Of a DNA stretch of 64,000 nucleotides, positions 8,766 through 16,870 are shown in pieces (within the stretch, counting starts at the first letter, position 1; the number at the start of each line of letters is the position of its first letter). The position numbers and the translations under genes were made by a program. The notes below the pieces were generated by a model, which worked only from the letters and a program-made list of their open reading frames with translations, had not been told where the DNA came from and searched no databases. The stretch is from Treponema sp. UBA1793 (GTDB lineage: Bacteria > Spirochaetota > Spirochaetia > Treponematales > Treponemataceae). Location: NCBI GenBank assembly GCA_002314445.1, contig DCFX01000052.1, positions 26,518 to 90,517 of the forward strand, read 5' to 3'.

Positions 8766-10358
8766 TCAGCTGTTCAAAGCTGCAAAATTCGCTTTATTTG
8801 ACTTATACAGTTTCTTAAACACCGTATAAATTTTGTCGTAGACAGCCTTTTTCTGCAGGTCAGGAACAAATGTCTGCACTGCAGGAATAAGCGTTTCAAC
8901 TTCATCAAGGCTGCCGATTATACCAAGTCCCACGCAGATAACGGCTGCCGCACCGACAGCTCCGACATTCTGCGGGTTTGCGACTACTTCAATAGTACGG
9001 CCTGTAATATCGGCAAGTATCTGGCTCGTCACTGCCGATAAAGCGCCGCCGCCTGCAAAGCGGATTGTACCCGAAGTCCTGACGTTCCGCTCCTCGCTCT
9101 CAAGCATCCACCGTAAATGATAACACACACCCTCGAGGACGGCACGAATCAATTCGGTCTTTCCCGTCTCAAGCTTTATATTAAAAAAGATACCTGCTGA
9201 ATCAGGGTCTTCAAACGGACAGCGGTTGCCGTGCAGCCACGGTGTAAAAATAACGCCGCCCGCTCCCGGTGCCGCCCGTTCCACCGTCTGTGTCAGATAA
9301 TCGTACAGGCTCGTATTGACTGCTTCGGCGCCTTCCGCTACATGCACCTTTTTAAGGTAAATACCTATTTCATCAAGCGCAAGATGATCTTTTACCCACT
9401 CGAAGCACTTGCCAGCCGTTTCCATTTCCGCAAAATAGTTGAACCGTCCGTGGCGAGCCCCGACAATTGCGGCAATTTCGGTTACGGGATCGACTGTCTG
9501 GCAGTCGGTAACTGTCGACACCCAGCCTGACGTTCCCGAATATATGTGCGTCGCTCCCGGTGCAGCGCATCCCGCTCCTATGCCGATGAGTGACGCATCG
9601 CCGCCGCCGCCGAACACCGGCGTTCCCTGTACAAGGCCGAGTTCGGACGCGGCACGTTCCGTAAGCACACCGGCTTTATCGGTCGACTTTATTATTTCAG
9701 GAAGATGTTCCATTCTGATGCCGAACATCCGGCACAGTGTTTTACTCCACCCTTCTTTTCCTCTGCGCGTGTCATACAGCATGGTGGAAAAAGCGGAATC
9801 CTCGGTCATAATGCATCTGCCGGTGCAGCGCAGAATGAGATATTCCTTAACATCGAGCCAGCGGTGCACTCTGCTGAATAACTCCGGTTCGTGATTTTCC
9901 ACCCATTTGTATTTCCAAAGCGGGTCTTTTACGCTCGTAGAAGCCGCGCAGTTTATGCTGATACTTTTCAGCAGCCTGAACACATTGACACCTGCAACCT
10001 GAATGCCGAATTTCATTCCCTTTTTGATTTCCGCTTTTGCACGCTGATCCATGTAACTCATAGGGCGGCGGACCGGGATACCGTCTTTATCGACGAGCAC
10101 AAGTCCCTGCATCTGGGAACAGAACGAAATGCCTGCTATCTGTGAAGGCTGTATGCCGGTCTTTGTAAACAGTTCCTTCGTCGTTGCACAAAGAGCGCTC
10201 CACCATTCTTCGGTATCCTGCTCCGCACCTCCGTTTTCCAGGATGTACAGGCCGTATCCTCTGCCGGCGCTTGCGAGCAGCGTAATATTTTTTTCAACGC
10301 TGAACAGACAGGTCTTTACCGCAGTCGTACCGATATCATAGGCTATTACATATGCCAT
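8766..10358 (-). CDS. FGGY-family carbohydrate kinase, xylulokinase-like
   Basis: This is a 530-residue sugar or polyol kinase of the FGGY family. The N-terminal ATPase motif is AYDIGTTAVKTCLF. The substrate-side segment SFCSQMQGLVLVDKDG and the MSYMDQRA motif follow. The second domain has FGGGGDASLIGIGAG and the C-terminal ATP-binding FAGGGALSAVTSQILADITGR split over ~440-475. Family members phosphorylate xylulose, ribulose, fuculose, erythritol or similar; the motifs resemble XylB most but do not fix the substrate. GGGAG is well spaced before the ATG. It starts 1 nt after the TetR stop and its stop is 13 nt from the dehydrogenase start, so it is clearly in the same operon. Confidence 0.9.
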   Translation of the reverse strand: MAYVIAYDIGTTAVKTCLFSVEKNITLLASAGRGYGLYILENGGAEQDTEEWWSALCATTKELFTKTGIQPSQIAGISFCSQMQGLVLVDKDGIPVRRPMSYMDQRAKAEIKKGMKFGIQVAGVNVFRLLKSISINCAASTSVKDPLWKYKWVENHEPELFSRVHRWLDVKEYLILRCTGRCIMTEDSAFSTMLYDTRRGKEGWSKTLCRMFGIRMEHLPEIIKSTDKAGVLTERAASELGLVQGTPVFGGGGDASLIGIGAGCAAPGATHIYSGTSGWVSTVTDCQTVDPVTEIAAIVGARHGRFNYFAEMETAGKCFEWVKDHLALDEIGIYLKKVHVAEGAEAVNTSLYDYLTQTVERAAPGAGGVIFTPWLHGNRCPFEDPDSAGIFFNIKLETGKTELIRAVLEGVCYHLRWMLESEERNVRTSGTIRFAGGGALSAVTSQILADITGRTIEVVANPQNVGAVGAAAVICVGLGIIGSLDEVETLIPAVQTFVPDLQKKAVYDKIYTVFKKLYKSNKANFAALNS

Positions 10359-10359
10359 A

Positions 10360-11016
10360 TTATTTCTCCCTGTGTTTTACGTCGGAGCCTTTAAACGTGA
10401 ACGCCGACTCAAGGAACTTTGTCAATTGGGATGCAACAAATTCATCGTCGTCCACGAGGCCGGCTCCACAGTACACTTTAAACCGCTCCCTGTAATAATC
10501 GCAGCTGTAGGAAAACTGCAGCATCATAAGCACATTGTCAAAAAAGAACGCAAACAGCCGCGGATCAATATCGTCACGGATGTCACCGTTCTTTGCAGCA
10601 TCGGCGATAAACCTTGTATACACAGTTGCCGACAGGCTTTCTATTTTTTCTGCCAGCAGCGGTGCATACTTTCTGTTACCGCCCGATGTAATCTCATTAT
10701 ACATTCTGATGTAGTTGGTATGTTCGCGCGATGTCTTTTGAACAGCCCGGACTATTTTTTCCGCACGCACCAGAATTTTATCGGAACTCGTTATCTGCTC
10801 CTGAAGAACAGAATTAAGAACATCAAGACTCCGCTTCAGGCAGGCAAGAAAAAACGTTTCCTTATCCGTATAATATTTATACAGGACGCCTACGCTTATC
10901 CCCGCCTTTTTTGCAATCACATTGATGTTCGCGCGGTCAACACCTTTCTCTGCAAATTCCGCTATCCCGGTCTCAAGGATTTCCGCTTTCTTTTCTTCAG
11001 TGAGCTTTTCAAACAT
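10360..11016 (-). CDS. TetR/AcrR-family regulator of the aldolase/kinase operon
   Basis: The regulator has ~218 residues. The N-terminal HTH is visible as INVIAKKAGISVGVLYKYYT (~residues 30-50), followed by an alpha-helical ligand domain. It is encoded inside the operon, between the aldolase and kinase genes. A palindrome of TetR-operator type (GTGAG-N6-CTCAC) occupies the spacer of the operon's candidate promoter, so self-limiting control of the operon by its substrate or an intermediate is likely (inference). The ATG at 11016 is preferred. A TTG 9 nt earlier gives a longer reading frame but sits only 2 nt from the GGAG. Confidence 0.88.
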   Translation of the reverse strand: MFEKLTEEKKAEILETGIAEFAEKGVDRANINVIAKKAGISVGVLYKYYTDKETFFLACLKRSLDVLNSVLQEQITSSDKILVRAEKIVRAVQKTSREHTNYIRMYNEITSGGNRKYAPLLAEKIESLSATVYTRFIADAAKNGDIRDDIDPRLFAFFFDNVLMMLQFSYSCDYYRERFKVYCGAGLVDDDEFVASQLTKFLESAFTFKGSDVKHREK

Positions 11017-11030
11017 AAAAATCAATTCTC

Positions 11031-12170
11031 CTATAGTGTCTTTTTCTGCCTGGAATATTTCTTTATATATACCATGCGCTGCAGAAAGGCATCAACAGGA
11101 TTAAGCGCGCCGCTGCATGAAATGCACGAGGCATACAGTTCAGCTTTGCAGCTCTTCTGGAGAATAAGATGTACTGCTTCGGCGTCCCCTGTATCCTTTC
11201 CGGTGCACAGCGCGCCGTCTTTCTCCAGCAGTACGGCATTTCTTCCTTTCAGTTTCTTCACAATTTCAGCAGGATTCTGCATACCGTTCCGGGCACATTT
11301 CACGTTTACGCCTGCAATCTGGGCAAAATCATCAATCCGGGGCTGCAGCGTCCGGCCTTCTGCACTCACAGCCTTTATGTGAGGCGAAAAAGCATGGATG
11401 ATGCAGGTAATGTCGCTGCAGTTCCGGTACACCGCCGCATGAACGGCAGCTTCAGGGGAAAGGTCGGACGGACGAGTATCAAGACTGTACTCCCTGTCCG
11501 CACCTTCACCAGTGAGCCGGAATGTATCTCCCGTCCGGCAGCTTTCGACGATGCCCTCACCATTGACTGTATCCGGCATAAAATTACTGCCGCAGTCCGT
11601 TTCAATTTTTTTTGAACAGACATCTTCAAGCGCTGCCGATACGGCAAAGGCTTCTTCAAACGTCTTTCCCATGCACAGCGCGCCGTGATGAATCATGAAA
11701 ACCGCACTGCTTTCCGGATTTGCCGCGACTGCAGCCGCAACATTTTTCCGCAGTTTTTTCGTCGACGAAATACCGTATGCGGCACAGGGGATGCACGGTC
11801 CGAGCAGTTTTTCCGCTTCCGGGCCGTATCCTGTAAGCGCTGTACCGGTAAGTCCGGCAACAGTTGCCGCAGTCTGATGCGTATGAATTACAAAATCGAC
11901 GTTGGGGCGCAGCCGGTATGCATCGGCATGTACTCCTTTCTCGCTCGACGGTTTTATGGAGCCGCTGTACGAGCAGTCAGCGACATTCACTACGACAATT
12001 TCTTCCGGCGTCAGTGTTTCATATGCCCGGCCGCTCGGCGTAACGACAAACTGTGTATTGGAAATGCGCGCACTGATGTTGCCCCACGTACGCGCAATAA
12101 GGCCCGATTCCACAAGTTTGAGCCCAGCCTGCACGACAAGCAGTCTTGCTTCTTTTTCCGTATATGCCAT
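11031..12170 (-). CDS. Tandem-domain class II aldolase
   Basis: The 379-residue protein contains two copies of the class II aldolase/adducin fold; FucA-type enzymes have one copy (~215 residues). Domain 1 (~1-190) keeps the zinc and catalytic set: E77 in SSEKGVH, H96 and H98 in VIHTHQTA, and the third His in MIHHGALCMG. The spacing of E77 to H96 equals that of FucA E73 to H92. Domain 2 (~225-345) repeats the fold but has lost ligands: IIHAFSPH replaces HTH, and EKDGALCTG replaces HHGALCMG. Known family chemistry is reversible cleavage of L-fuculose-1-P, rhamnulose-1-P or ribulose-5-P. It sits 3 nt downstream of the PLP enzyme, with GGAGG before the ATG. The substrate is unknown. Confidence 0.88.
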   Translation of the reverse strand: MAYTEKEARLLVVQAGLKLVESGLIARTWGNISARISNTQFVVTPSGRAYETLTPEEIVVVNVADCSYSGSIKPSSEKGVHADAYRLRPNVDFVIHTHQTAATVAGLTGTALTGYGPEAEKLLGPCIPCAAYGISSTKKLRKNVAAAVAANPESSAVFMIHHGALCMGKTFEEAFAVSAALEDVCSKKIETDCGSNFMPDTVNGEGIVESCRTGDTFRLTGEGADREYSLDTRPSDLSPEAAVHAAVYRNCSDITCIIHAFSPHIKAVSAEGRTLQPRIDDFAQIAGVNVKCARNGMQNPAEIVKKLKGRNAVLLEKDGALCTGKDTGDAEAVHLILQKSCKAELYASCISCSGALNPVDAFLQRMVYIKKYSRQKKTL

Positions 12171-12173
12171 GTG

Positions 12174-13661
12174 TTACTGAACCTCCAGAAGTCCGCACTT
12201 TGAAAGAACGCGGTCGAAACGGGAAAGCACATCGTCTATCATTTCTTCCGTATATGCGGCGCTTGTATACAGGCGGCTGCCTGCAAGCGTCACGAGGCCT
12301 TCCGCCATGTACGCTGCTCCGATATGTTCCATCTCGCGCTGACGAATACCGGTCTGCTTCAGGATTCCCGGCACCTGCCAGAGTTTACCCCAGTTGATGC
12401 TGAAATGCATCGTACCGGCGTTATCGAGATGGCAGATTGACCCCTGATTGAACGCGACGAACGGCAAATCATATTTTTTAATAAGATTCTGCAGTCCCGT
12501 TGTAAGGCGGTCGCCCATGCGGCCTGCAACCTCGCACGCGTTCGTGCGCTGAATTTCGCAAAGCGTGTAGTATCCGGCACAGCATGAAACAGGAGTTGCA
12601 GCCATAGTTCCGCCGCACATAGCCTTAGGTACTTTCTTTCCGGAAGAGTCAAGTCCCGCGCCCAGGTACGCCATGCAGTCTTTGTGGCCGCCTACGCCGC
12701 CCGCTCCCGGATATCCGCCGGCAATAATTTTTCCGAATATGGTAAGATCCGGATCCACGCCGAAGTATCCCTGAGCACCGCCCGGTCCGATCCGGAATCC
12801 GGTGACGACTTCATCCAATATAAGCAGCGCGCCGTATTTGTGTGCAAGCCGTTCCGCACCTTTTATGAATTCCTTTGAAACAGGACGGGTACCGCTTTCC
12901 GGTCCGACCGGTTCAATATACACTGCCGCCGTTCCGCCGTCTGCCTGATTCCACCATAATTTCTTTTCCAGGTCATTGAGATCGTTCGGGAAAAATTCAT
13001 CGGTATGGCGGAACACGAAAGACGGAACGCCTTTCGACATCATGCCCTTTGTGCCGGGAACGCGCATACCGTATGCAAGCTGATCCGACCAGCCGTGATA
13101 TGCGCCGCCCATTTTAAGGATGTTCTTTTTGTGGGTCTTGAGGCGGGCAATACGCGCTGCGCACATACAGGCTTCCGTACCGGAGCCGAGCATGCGGAAC
13201 ATCTGCACGGAGGGAACCATTTCCGAAATCTTTTTTGCAAGTTTATATTCGTATTCGTTGAAAAGTCCGGTTGAAGGGCCGCACGTATTGAGCAGCTCAA
13301 TCACCTGATCCCGCACCGCAGGCATATTGCTTCCAATAATCGTAGGGCCGCCTGCCTGAAGCAAATCGTAATACCAGTTTCCGTCAATGTCATACAATTT
13401 TGCGCCTTCGGCTTTGTCAATAACAATGGGGAATGGATAATTAAATGCAAGGTTGTGCTGCACTCCGCCCGGAATAATATTTCTGGCTTCTTCAATCATC
13501 GCTTTTGATTTCGCACATTTTTTGTTGAAATAATTCTCTACATACTCGTCGAGATATTCTTTCCTGATTGAATAGACAGGTTTCTTAATAAGTTCATCCA
13601 ACTGTTTTGTCACTGCTTCTGCATCGAGATACTGGTCGATTGCATATCCGTTATACGCCAT
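12174..13661 (-). CDS. Class III PLP enzyme related to glutamate-1-semialdehyde aminomutase
   Basis: This 495-residue fold-type I PLP enzyme resembles HemL. RMLGSGTEACMCAARIAR binds the cofactor phosphate, GGAYHGWSDQ carries the ring-stacking aromatic region, ILDEVVTGFR holds D283, and FGKIIAGGYPGAGGVGG holds the Schiff-base K311. It is ~65 residues longer than true HemL, mainly by an N-terminal extension, and no other tetrapyrrole genes are nearby. A catabolic aminotransferase or aminomutase role is more likely than haem synthesis. It is the first gene of the operon with the aldolase, TetR, kinase and dehydrogenase, has GGAGG before the ATG, and follows an amino-acid-type importer on the same strand. 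The amino substrate is not deducible. Confidence 0.88.
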   Translation of the reverse strand: MAYNGYAIDQYLDAEAVTKQLDELIKKPVYSIRKEYLDEYVENYFNKKCAKSKAMIEEARNIIPGGVQHNLAFNYPFPIVIDKAEGAKLYDIDGNWYYDLLQAGGPTIIGSNMPAVRDQVIELLNTCGPSTGLFNEYEYKLAKKISEMVPSVQMFRMLGSGTEACMCAARIARLKTHKKNILKMGGAYHGWSDQLAYGMRVPGTKGMMSKGVPSFVFRHTDEFFPNDLNDLEKKLWWNQADGGTAAVYIEPVGPESGTRPVSKEFIKGAERLAHKYGALLILDEVVTGFRIGPGGAQGYFGVDPDLTIFGKIIAGGYPGAGGVGGHKDCMAYLGAGLDSSGKKVPKAMCGGTMAATPVSCCAGYYTLCEIQRTNACEVAGRMGDRLTTGLQNLIKKYDLPFVAFNQGSICHLDNAGTMHFSINWGKLWQVPGILKQTGIRQREMEHIGAAYMAEGLVTLAGSRLYTSAAYTEEMIDDVLSRFDRVLSKCGLLEVQ

Positions 13662-13681
13662 AATTCCGCCTCCATACTACT

Positions 13682-13710
13682 ATTCTAGTGTGAGCAACCA
13701 CTCACGTCAA
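13682..13710 (-). promoter_or_regulatory. Promoter with TetR-type operator for the PLP enzyme/aldolase operon
   Basis: On the minus strand TTGACG (13710-13705) and TAGAAT (13687-13682) are 17 bp apart. The palindrome GTGAGCAACCACTCAC (13690-13705) fills the spacer, the classic repressor position. The operon's own TetR gene (10360-11016) is the obvious candidate ligand. About 20 bp separate the -10 and the ATG at 13661. Confidence 0.65.
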
Positions 13711-13803
13711 AAAAGGCTAGCATACTCTTTTCACTGCGTCAAGCAAAAAAATTGAATACTGATCATTTTTCTGCAGGAAAACGGGTACTTCCGTCGAATT
13801 TTA

Positions 13804-14439
13804 TCAGGACTGCTCTTTCACCATCTTTTTGGAAATGCCGAGCAGCAGCATATTCACGGAAAAATAAACAAGCGCAATAACCGCATACAGTGCGATTACC
13901 TGAATGCTTTTTACATATTTTCCCATGATAATAGTCCCTGAATACATAAGTTCCTTTACCGCAATTATTGAGCAGAACGATGTGTCTTTTATTGCAGTTA
14001 CAAATTGTCCCATAAGGGGTTTTCGTATTCTGCGCACAGTCTGGGGCAGGACAACATGCATGAGTGTACCGGCAAAACTGAATCCCTGCGAATAGGCTGC
14101 TTCCCACTGCCCCTGAGGAATACTGTTCAAACCGCCGCGGATAATTTCCGCAACCATCGCACTTGTAAAAACAGTCATTGCCGTTATTGCACTTATGACC
14201 GGCGGAAGCGGCAGGGTAAAGCGGAAGCCTATAATAAAAAGCAGAAGCGGAATGTTCCGTACAGTATCAATGTAGAGGGCTGCAAGTTTTGCAGCAATTC
14301 CCCGCTCAGTGTAGCGAGCTATACCAAGTACGCTCCCGAAAATAAAACTGAGCACTATTGTACTTAATGCGATTACAAGCGTAATACCGAGTCCCCGCAG
14401 AAGGAATACGATTGTGTCGCCTGTTAAAAAAGAGTTCAT
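13804..14439 (-). CDS. Polar amino acid ABC transporter permease (HisM/GlnP type), second
   Basis: This inner-membrane permease of 211 residues belongs to the polar amino acid uptake family. It has about five hydrophobic segments and the EAA loop EIIRGGLNSIPQGQWEAAYS near residues 90-110, which docks the ATPase. It overlaps the upstream permease gene by 4 nt, so the two probably form the heterodimeric channel. It is the last gene of the ATPase, binding protein, permease, permease operon. About 140 bp further on, the PLP-enzyme operon starts from its own promoter. No clear terminator is seen between. Confidence 0.92.
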   Translation of the reverse strand: MNSFLTGDTIVFLLRGLGITLVIALSTIVLSFIFGSVLGIARYTERGIAAKLAALYIDTVRNIPLLLFIIGFRFTLPLPPVISAITAMTVFTSAMVAEIIRGGLNSIPQGQWEAAYSQGFSFAGTLMHVVLPQTVRRIRKPLMGQFVTAIKDTSFCSIIAVKELMYSGTIIMGKYVKSIQVIALYAVIALVYFSVNMLLLGISKKMVKEQS

Positions 14440-15095
14440 ACACGCACCGCCTTTTTTTCAAGCCGTTCAGCCCATTTTGAAAGGGGCAGACAAAGGGAAA
14501 GATACAGCAGCCCCGTAAAAATGAACGACTGCGGATAATAAAGCGTATCGCTTGCCCATGAGTCTGCGCGGTACATAAGATCGCCTCCCGCGACGAACGC
14601 GAGGGCAGAAGAGTTTTTAATCATATTGACACACTGGTTGGCAAGCGGCGGCAGAGCCGTACGCACAGCCTGAGGCAGGACAATAATAAACATTGTCTGG
14701 ATATAGTCCATGCCCTGACTGTACGCCGCTTCTTTCTGCCCTTTCGGCACTGCGTTGATTGCAGCTTCAATAATGCTCGCGCCGAATGCACCGGTATACA
14801 GGGAAAGGCCGAAAACACCGCATGCAAACGGACTGAGTACAATCCCTGCCCTCGGCAGGACGTTGTACATAAATAATATCTGAATGACAAGCGGCGTGTT
14901 CTGAAAGAAATTTATATATGCAAGCATAATACCTTTGAGGACACGGTTCCCTGAACAGCGTACAAGACCGACGACAATACTTAGTATAAGCATGGCGGCA
15001 AGGCTCACCGCAGAAAGTGCAACTGTTATTCCGAATCCTTCCGCAAACACAAACCAGTTCTGGAACAGTTCTTTCCATCTGTACAGTTCAAACAT
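14436..15095 (-). CDS. Polar amino acid ABC transporter permease (HisM/GlnP type), first
   Basis: The 219-residue inner-membrane protein has the same fold as its downstream partner. Its EAA loop is ASIIEAAINAVPKGQKEAAY, and the N-terminal half contains the conserved NTPLVIQILF segment. It works with the periplasmic binding protein and ATPase encoded just upstream to import a polar amino acid or a related zwitterion. Its start is 38 nt from the binding-protein stop, and GGGGGAAG lies before the ATG. Confidence 0.93.
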   Translation of the reverse strand: MFELYRWKELFQNWFVFAEGFGITVALSAVSLAAMLILSIVVGLVRCSGNRVLKGIMLAYINFFQNTPLVIQILFMYNVLPRAGIVLSPFACGVFGLSLYTGAFGASIIEAAINAVPKGQKEAAYSQGMDYIQTMFIIVLPQAVRTALPPLANQCVNMIKNSSALAFVAGGDLMYRADSWASDTLYYPQSFIFTGLLYLSLCLPLSKWAERLEKKAVRV

Positions 15096-15133
15096 ACTTC
15101 CCCCGGATTTCCCGCCGTTTGTCCGGCTCGATT

Positions 15134-15913
15134 TTATTTCAGGCCGTTTTTCTTCAGCAGAGCATCAAGTTCACCGCTCTTTTTCATATCATCAACAACG
15201 CTGTTTACGAGCTCCAGCAAATCCGTATTTCCCTTTTTGATTGCCGCACCGTACGGCTGCTCCTCAAAGCGTTCCGGCAGCAGCATTACGCTGTCTTCCA
15301 TGTAGCCCAGCAGGATTGCCTGATCAACGCTGAATGCGTCGATACGTCCGCTGTCAAGAGCGGTCTTTATTTCAGGATACGTAGCGTATTCGCTGAATTT
15401 TATTTTTATACCGATTTTGTCGGCAGCTTCCTGAAGCGCTTTTTTTGTCGTCGCGCTCTGGGCAACACCGATTGTCTTTCCGTCCAAATCTTTAAATGAT
15501 GCAACTCCTGACGATTTTTTTACCATGATTCCGACTGCATCGGTAAAATAGATATCGCTGAAGTCGTATACCTTGCGGCGTGCATCAGTCACTGTAAATG
15601 TTGCAAGGACAAGATCGACTTCTCCCGTGTCAAGAAGGGGGCCTCTTGTTTTTGCCGTAACACCGGTAAATTTAATCTTATTCTCATCGCCGAAGATTTT
15701 CTTCGCGATCGCTCCGGCAAGGTCAATCTCAAAACCTTCGTGCTTGTTCGTCGAAGGATTAAGATATCCAAATTTCGGGACATCTTCCTTAACACCGACT
15801 TTCAGCACCCCGGCTTTTTTTATTTTCGACAGTGCATCGCTTTTTGCAAACGCACTTCCCGCCGCAGCCAGCATTATGATGCCGGCGACCAGTACTTTTA
15901 CTGAACGTTTCAT
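15134..15913 (-). CDS. Periplasmic amino acid-binding protein of ABC importer
   Basis: The ~259-residue family 3 solute-binding protein has a Sec signal peptide (~1-23, hydrophobic IIMLAAAGSAFA). The mature domain begins LSKIKKAGVLKVGVKEDVP, then FEIDLAGAIAKKIFG and GEVDLVLATFTVTDARRK, the usual ligand-contact regions of Gln/Glu/Asp-type binders. The ligand cannot be fixed from motifs. The start at 15913 was chosen because CAGGAGG is 5 nt upstream; an earlier in-frame ATG lacks a good site. Its neighbours are the ATPase upstream and two permeases downstream. Confidence 0.93.
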   Translation of the reverse strand: MKRSVKVLVAGIIMLAAAGSAFAKSDALSKIKKAGVLKVGVKEDVPKFGYLNPSTNKHEGFEIDLAGAIAKKIFGDENKIKFTGVTAKTRGPLLDTGEVDLVLATFTVTDARRKVYDFSDIYFTDAVGIMVKKSSGVASFKDLDGKTIGVAQSATTKKALQEAADKIGIKIKFSEYATYPEIKTALDSGRIDAFSVDQAILLGYMEDSVMLLPERFEEQPYGAAIKKGNTDLLELVNSVVDDMKKSGELDALLKKNGLK

Positions 15914-15936
15914 TTTTCCTCCTGACTCATACATAC

Positions 15937-16680
15937 TCAAGCAGAGCGTAATATCTTGCTAAGGAATACGCGCGTACGTTCACTCTGCGGATTTGTGAAC
16001 ACTTCGTGCGGACTTCCGTCTTCCACAATTTTGCCTTCGTCGAGAAAAAGCAGCCTGTCGGCGATATGCGATGCAAACCCCATCTCGTGAGTTACAAATA
16101 CCATCGTAATGTTTTCACGCGCCACGTCTTCCATAATTTTAAGTACTTCGCTTATCATTTCGGGATCAAGCGCGCTCGTAGGTTCATCGAACAAAAGTAC
16201 CTTAGGATTCATCGTCAGTGCGCGTGCTATTGCAACACGCTGCTGCTGACCACCGCTCAATTCGGCAGGATATGCATCTTTTTTATTTTCGAGACCGACC
16301 TTTTTAAGATTTGCCATAGCCCTTTCCTCTGCCGCAGCCCGTTTCTCGTGCAGGAGAAGTACAGGTGCCAGCGTCAGATTGTCGAGAACGTTTTTATGCG
16401 CGTACAAATTGAAATTCTGAAACACCATACCAATGCTCTGGCGGGCTTTATACAGGACCCGAACCGGTTGATTCGTCAATTCTTCTTCGTCAATAAATAC
16501 CTGACCTTCCTGGGGCTTTTCAAATAAATTCATGCACCGCAGCAGTGTACTTTTACCTGCACCGCTCGGGCCTATGATGACTGTCTTGCTGCCTTCGGCA
16601 ATACACAGAGTAATTTTATCGAGTACCTTGTTCTCGCCGTAGCTCATCGAAACATCCTGCAGGTAAATCATCTGTTTCAC
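15937..16680 (-). CDS. Amino acid ABC transporter ATPase
   Basis: This cytoplasmic ATPase of 247 residues is of the GlnQ/HisP type. Walker A is GPSGAGKST, the Q-loop is MVFQNFNLY, the signature is LSGGQQQRVAIARAL, Walker B is VLLFDEPTSALDPE and the H-loop is VFVTHEMGFA. It energises the importer encoded by the next three genes and is the first gene of the operon. Translation starts at GTG, 5 nt from AAGGAGG; an ATG 9 nt further in is too far from it. The leader upstream holds a terminator-like hairpin, so expression may be attenuated. Confidence 0.95.
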   Translation of the reverse strand: MKQMIYLQDVSMSYGENKVLDKITLCIAEGSKTVIIGPSGAGKSTLLRCMNLFEKPQEGQVFIDEEELTNQPVRVLYKARQSIGMVFQNFNLYAHKNVLDNLTLAPVLLLHEKRAAAEERAMANLKKVGLENKKDAYPAELSGGQQQRVAIARALTMNPKVLLFDEPTSALDPEMISEVLKIMEDVARENITMVFVTHEMGFASHIADRLLFLDEGKIVEDGSPHEVFTNPQSERTRVFLSKILRSA

Positions 16681-16703
16681 AACAGCCTCCTTACGGTCAA
16701 AAC

Positions 16704-16748
16704 AAAAAAAGGCCGCAGATTACATCAAACATGATAGAATCTGCGACC
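16704..16748 (-). terminator. Terminator-like hairpin in the leader of the amino acid ABC operon
   Basis: Read on the minus strand, GGTCGCAGATT (16748-16738) pairs with AATCTGCGGCC (16721-16711), an 11-bp stem with one G-T pair and a 16-nt loop, followed by seven T residues. It lies only ~24 nt upstream of the ATPase start, and no minus-strand gene precedes it, so it is better read as a leader attenuator than as the end of a gene. The mechanism that would control it is not visible. Confidence 0.6.
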
Positions 16749-16780
16749 TCGTTGTCTTATCTATACAGAAAGATTAACAA

Positions 16781-16802
16781 GTATTGCATAATTATGCAAT
16801 AC
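16781..16802. promoter_or_regulatory. 22-bp perfect palindrome, probable operator
   Basis: GTATTGCATAA is followed directly by its exact complement, a perfect 22-bp dyad, in the region between the amino acid ABC operon (leftward) and the TetR gene (rightward). It overlaps a possible leftward promoter (TTGCAT, 17 bp, TAATCT). The size and symmetry suggest a dimeric regulator site; which protein binds is unknown. Confidence 0.5.
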
Positions 16803-16834
16803 AGAGGCAGGGCATTTATAAAAAAAGACAGCTC

Positions 16835-16863
16835 TTGACATTTATATACCTAACGGTATATAA
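16835..16863 (+). promoter_or_regulatory. TetR gene promoter overlapped by a perfect operator
   Basis: TTGACA (16835-16840) and ATATAA (16858-16863) are 17 bp apart. The inverted repeat TTATATACC-N4-GGTATATAA (16842-16863) is perfect over 9 bp per arm and covers the spacer and -10. The start codon follows 7 nt after the -10, so the transcript would be leaderless. The position is typical of TetR autorepression. Confidence 0.7.
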
Positions 16864-16870
16864 ACAAATT

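Noticed and set aside
10372..11382. 336-residue plus-strand frame over the TetR and aldolase genes
   Set aside because: It spans two well-supported minus-strand genes and their junction; the Cys/Phe-rich composition is typical of an antisense shadow.
12174..13661. Naming the PLP enzyme hemL
   Set aside because: It is longer than HemL, no other haem genes are near, and the operon is catabolic in style; the fold alone does not prove aminomutase activity on glutamate semialdehyde.
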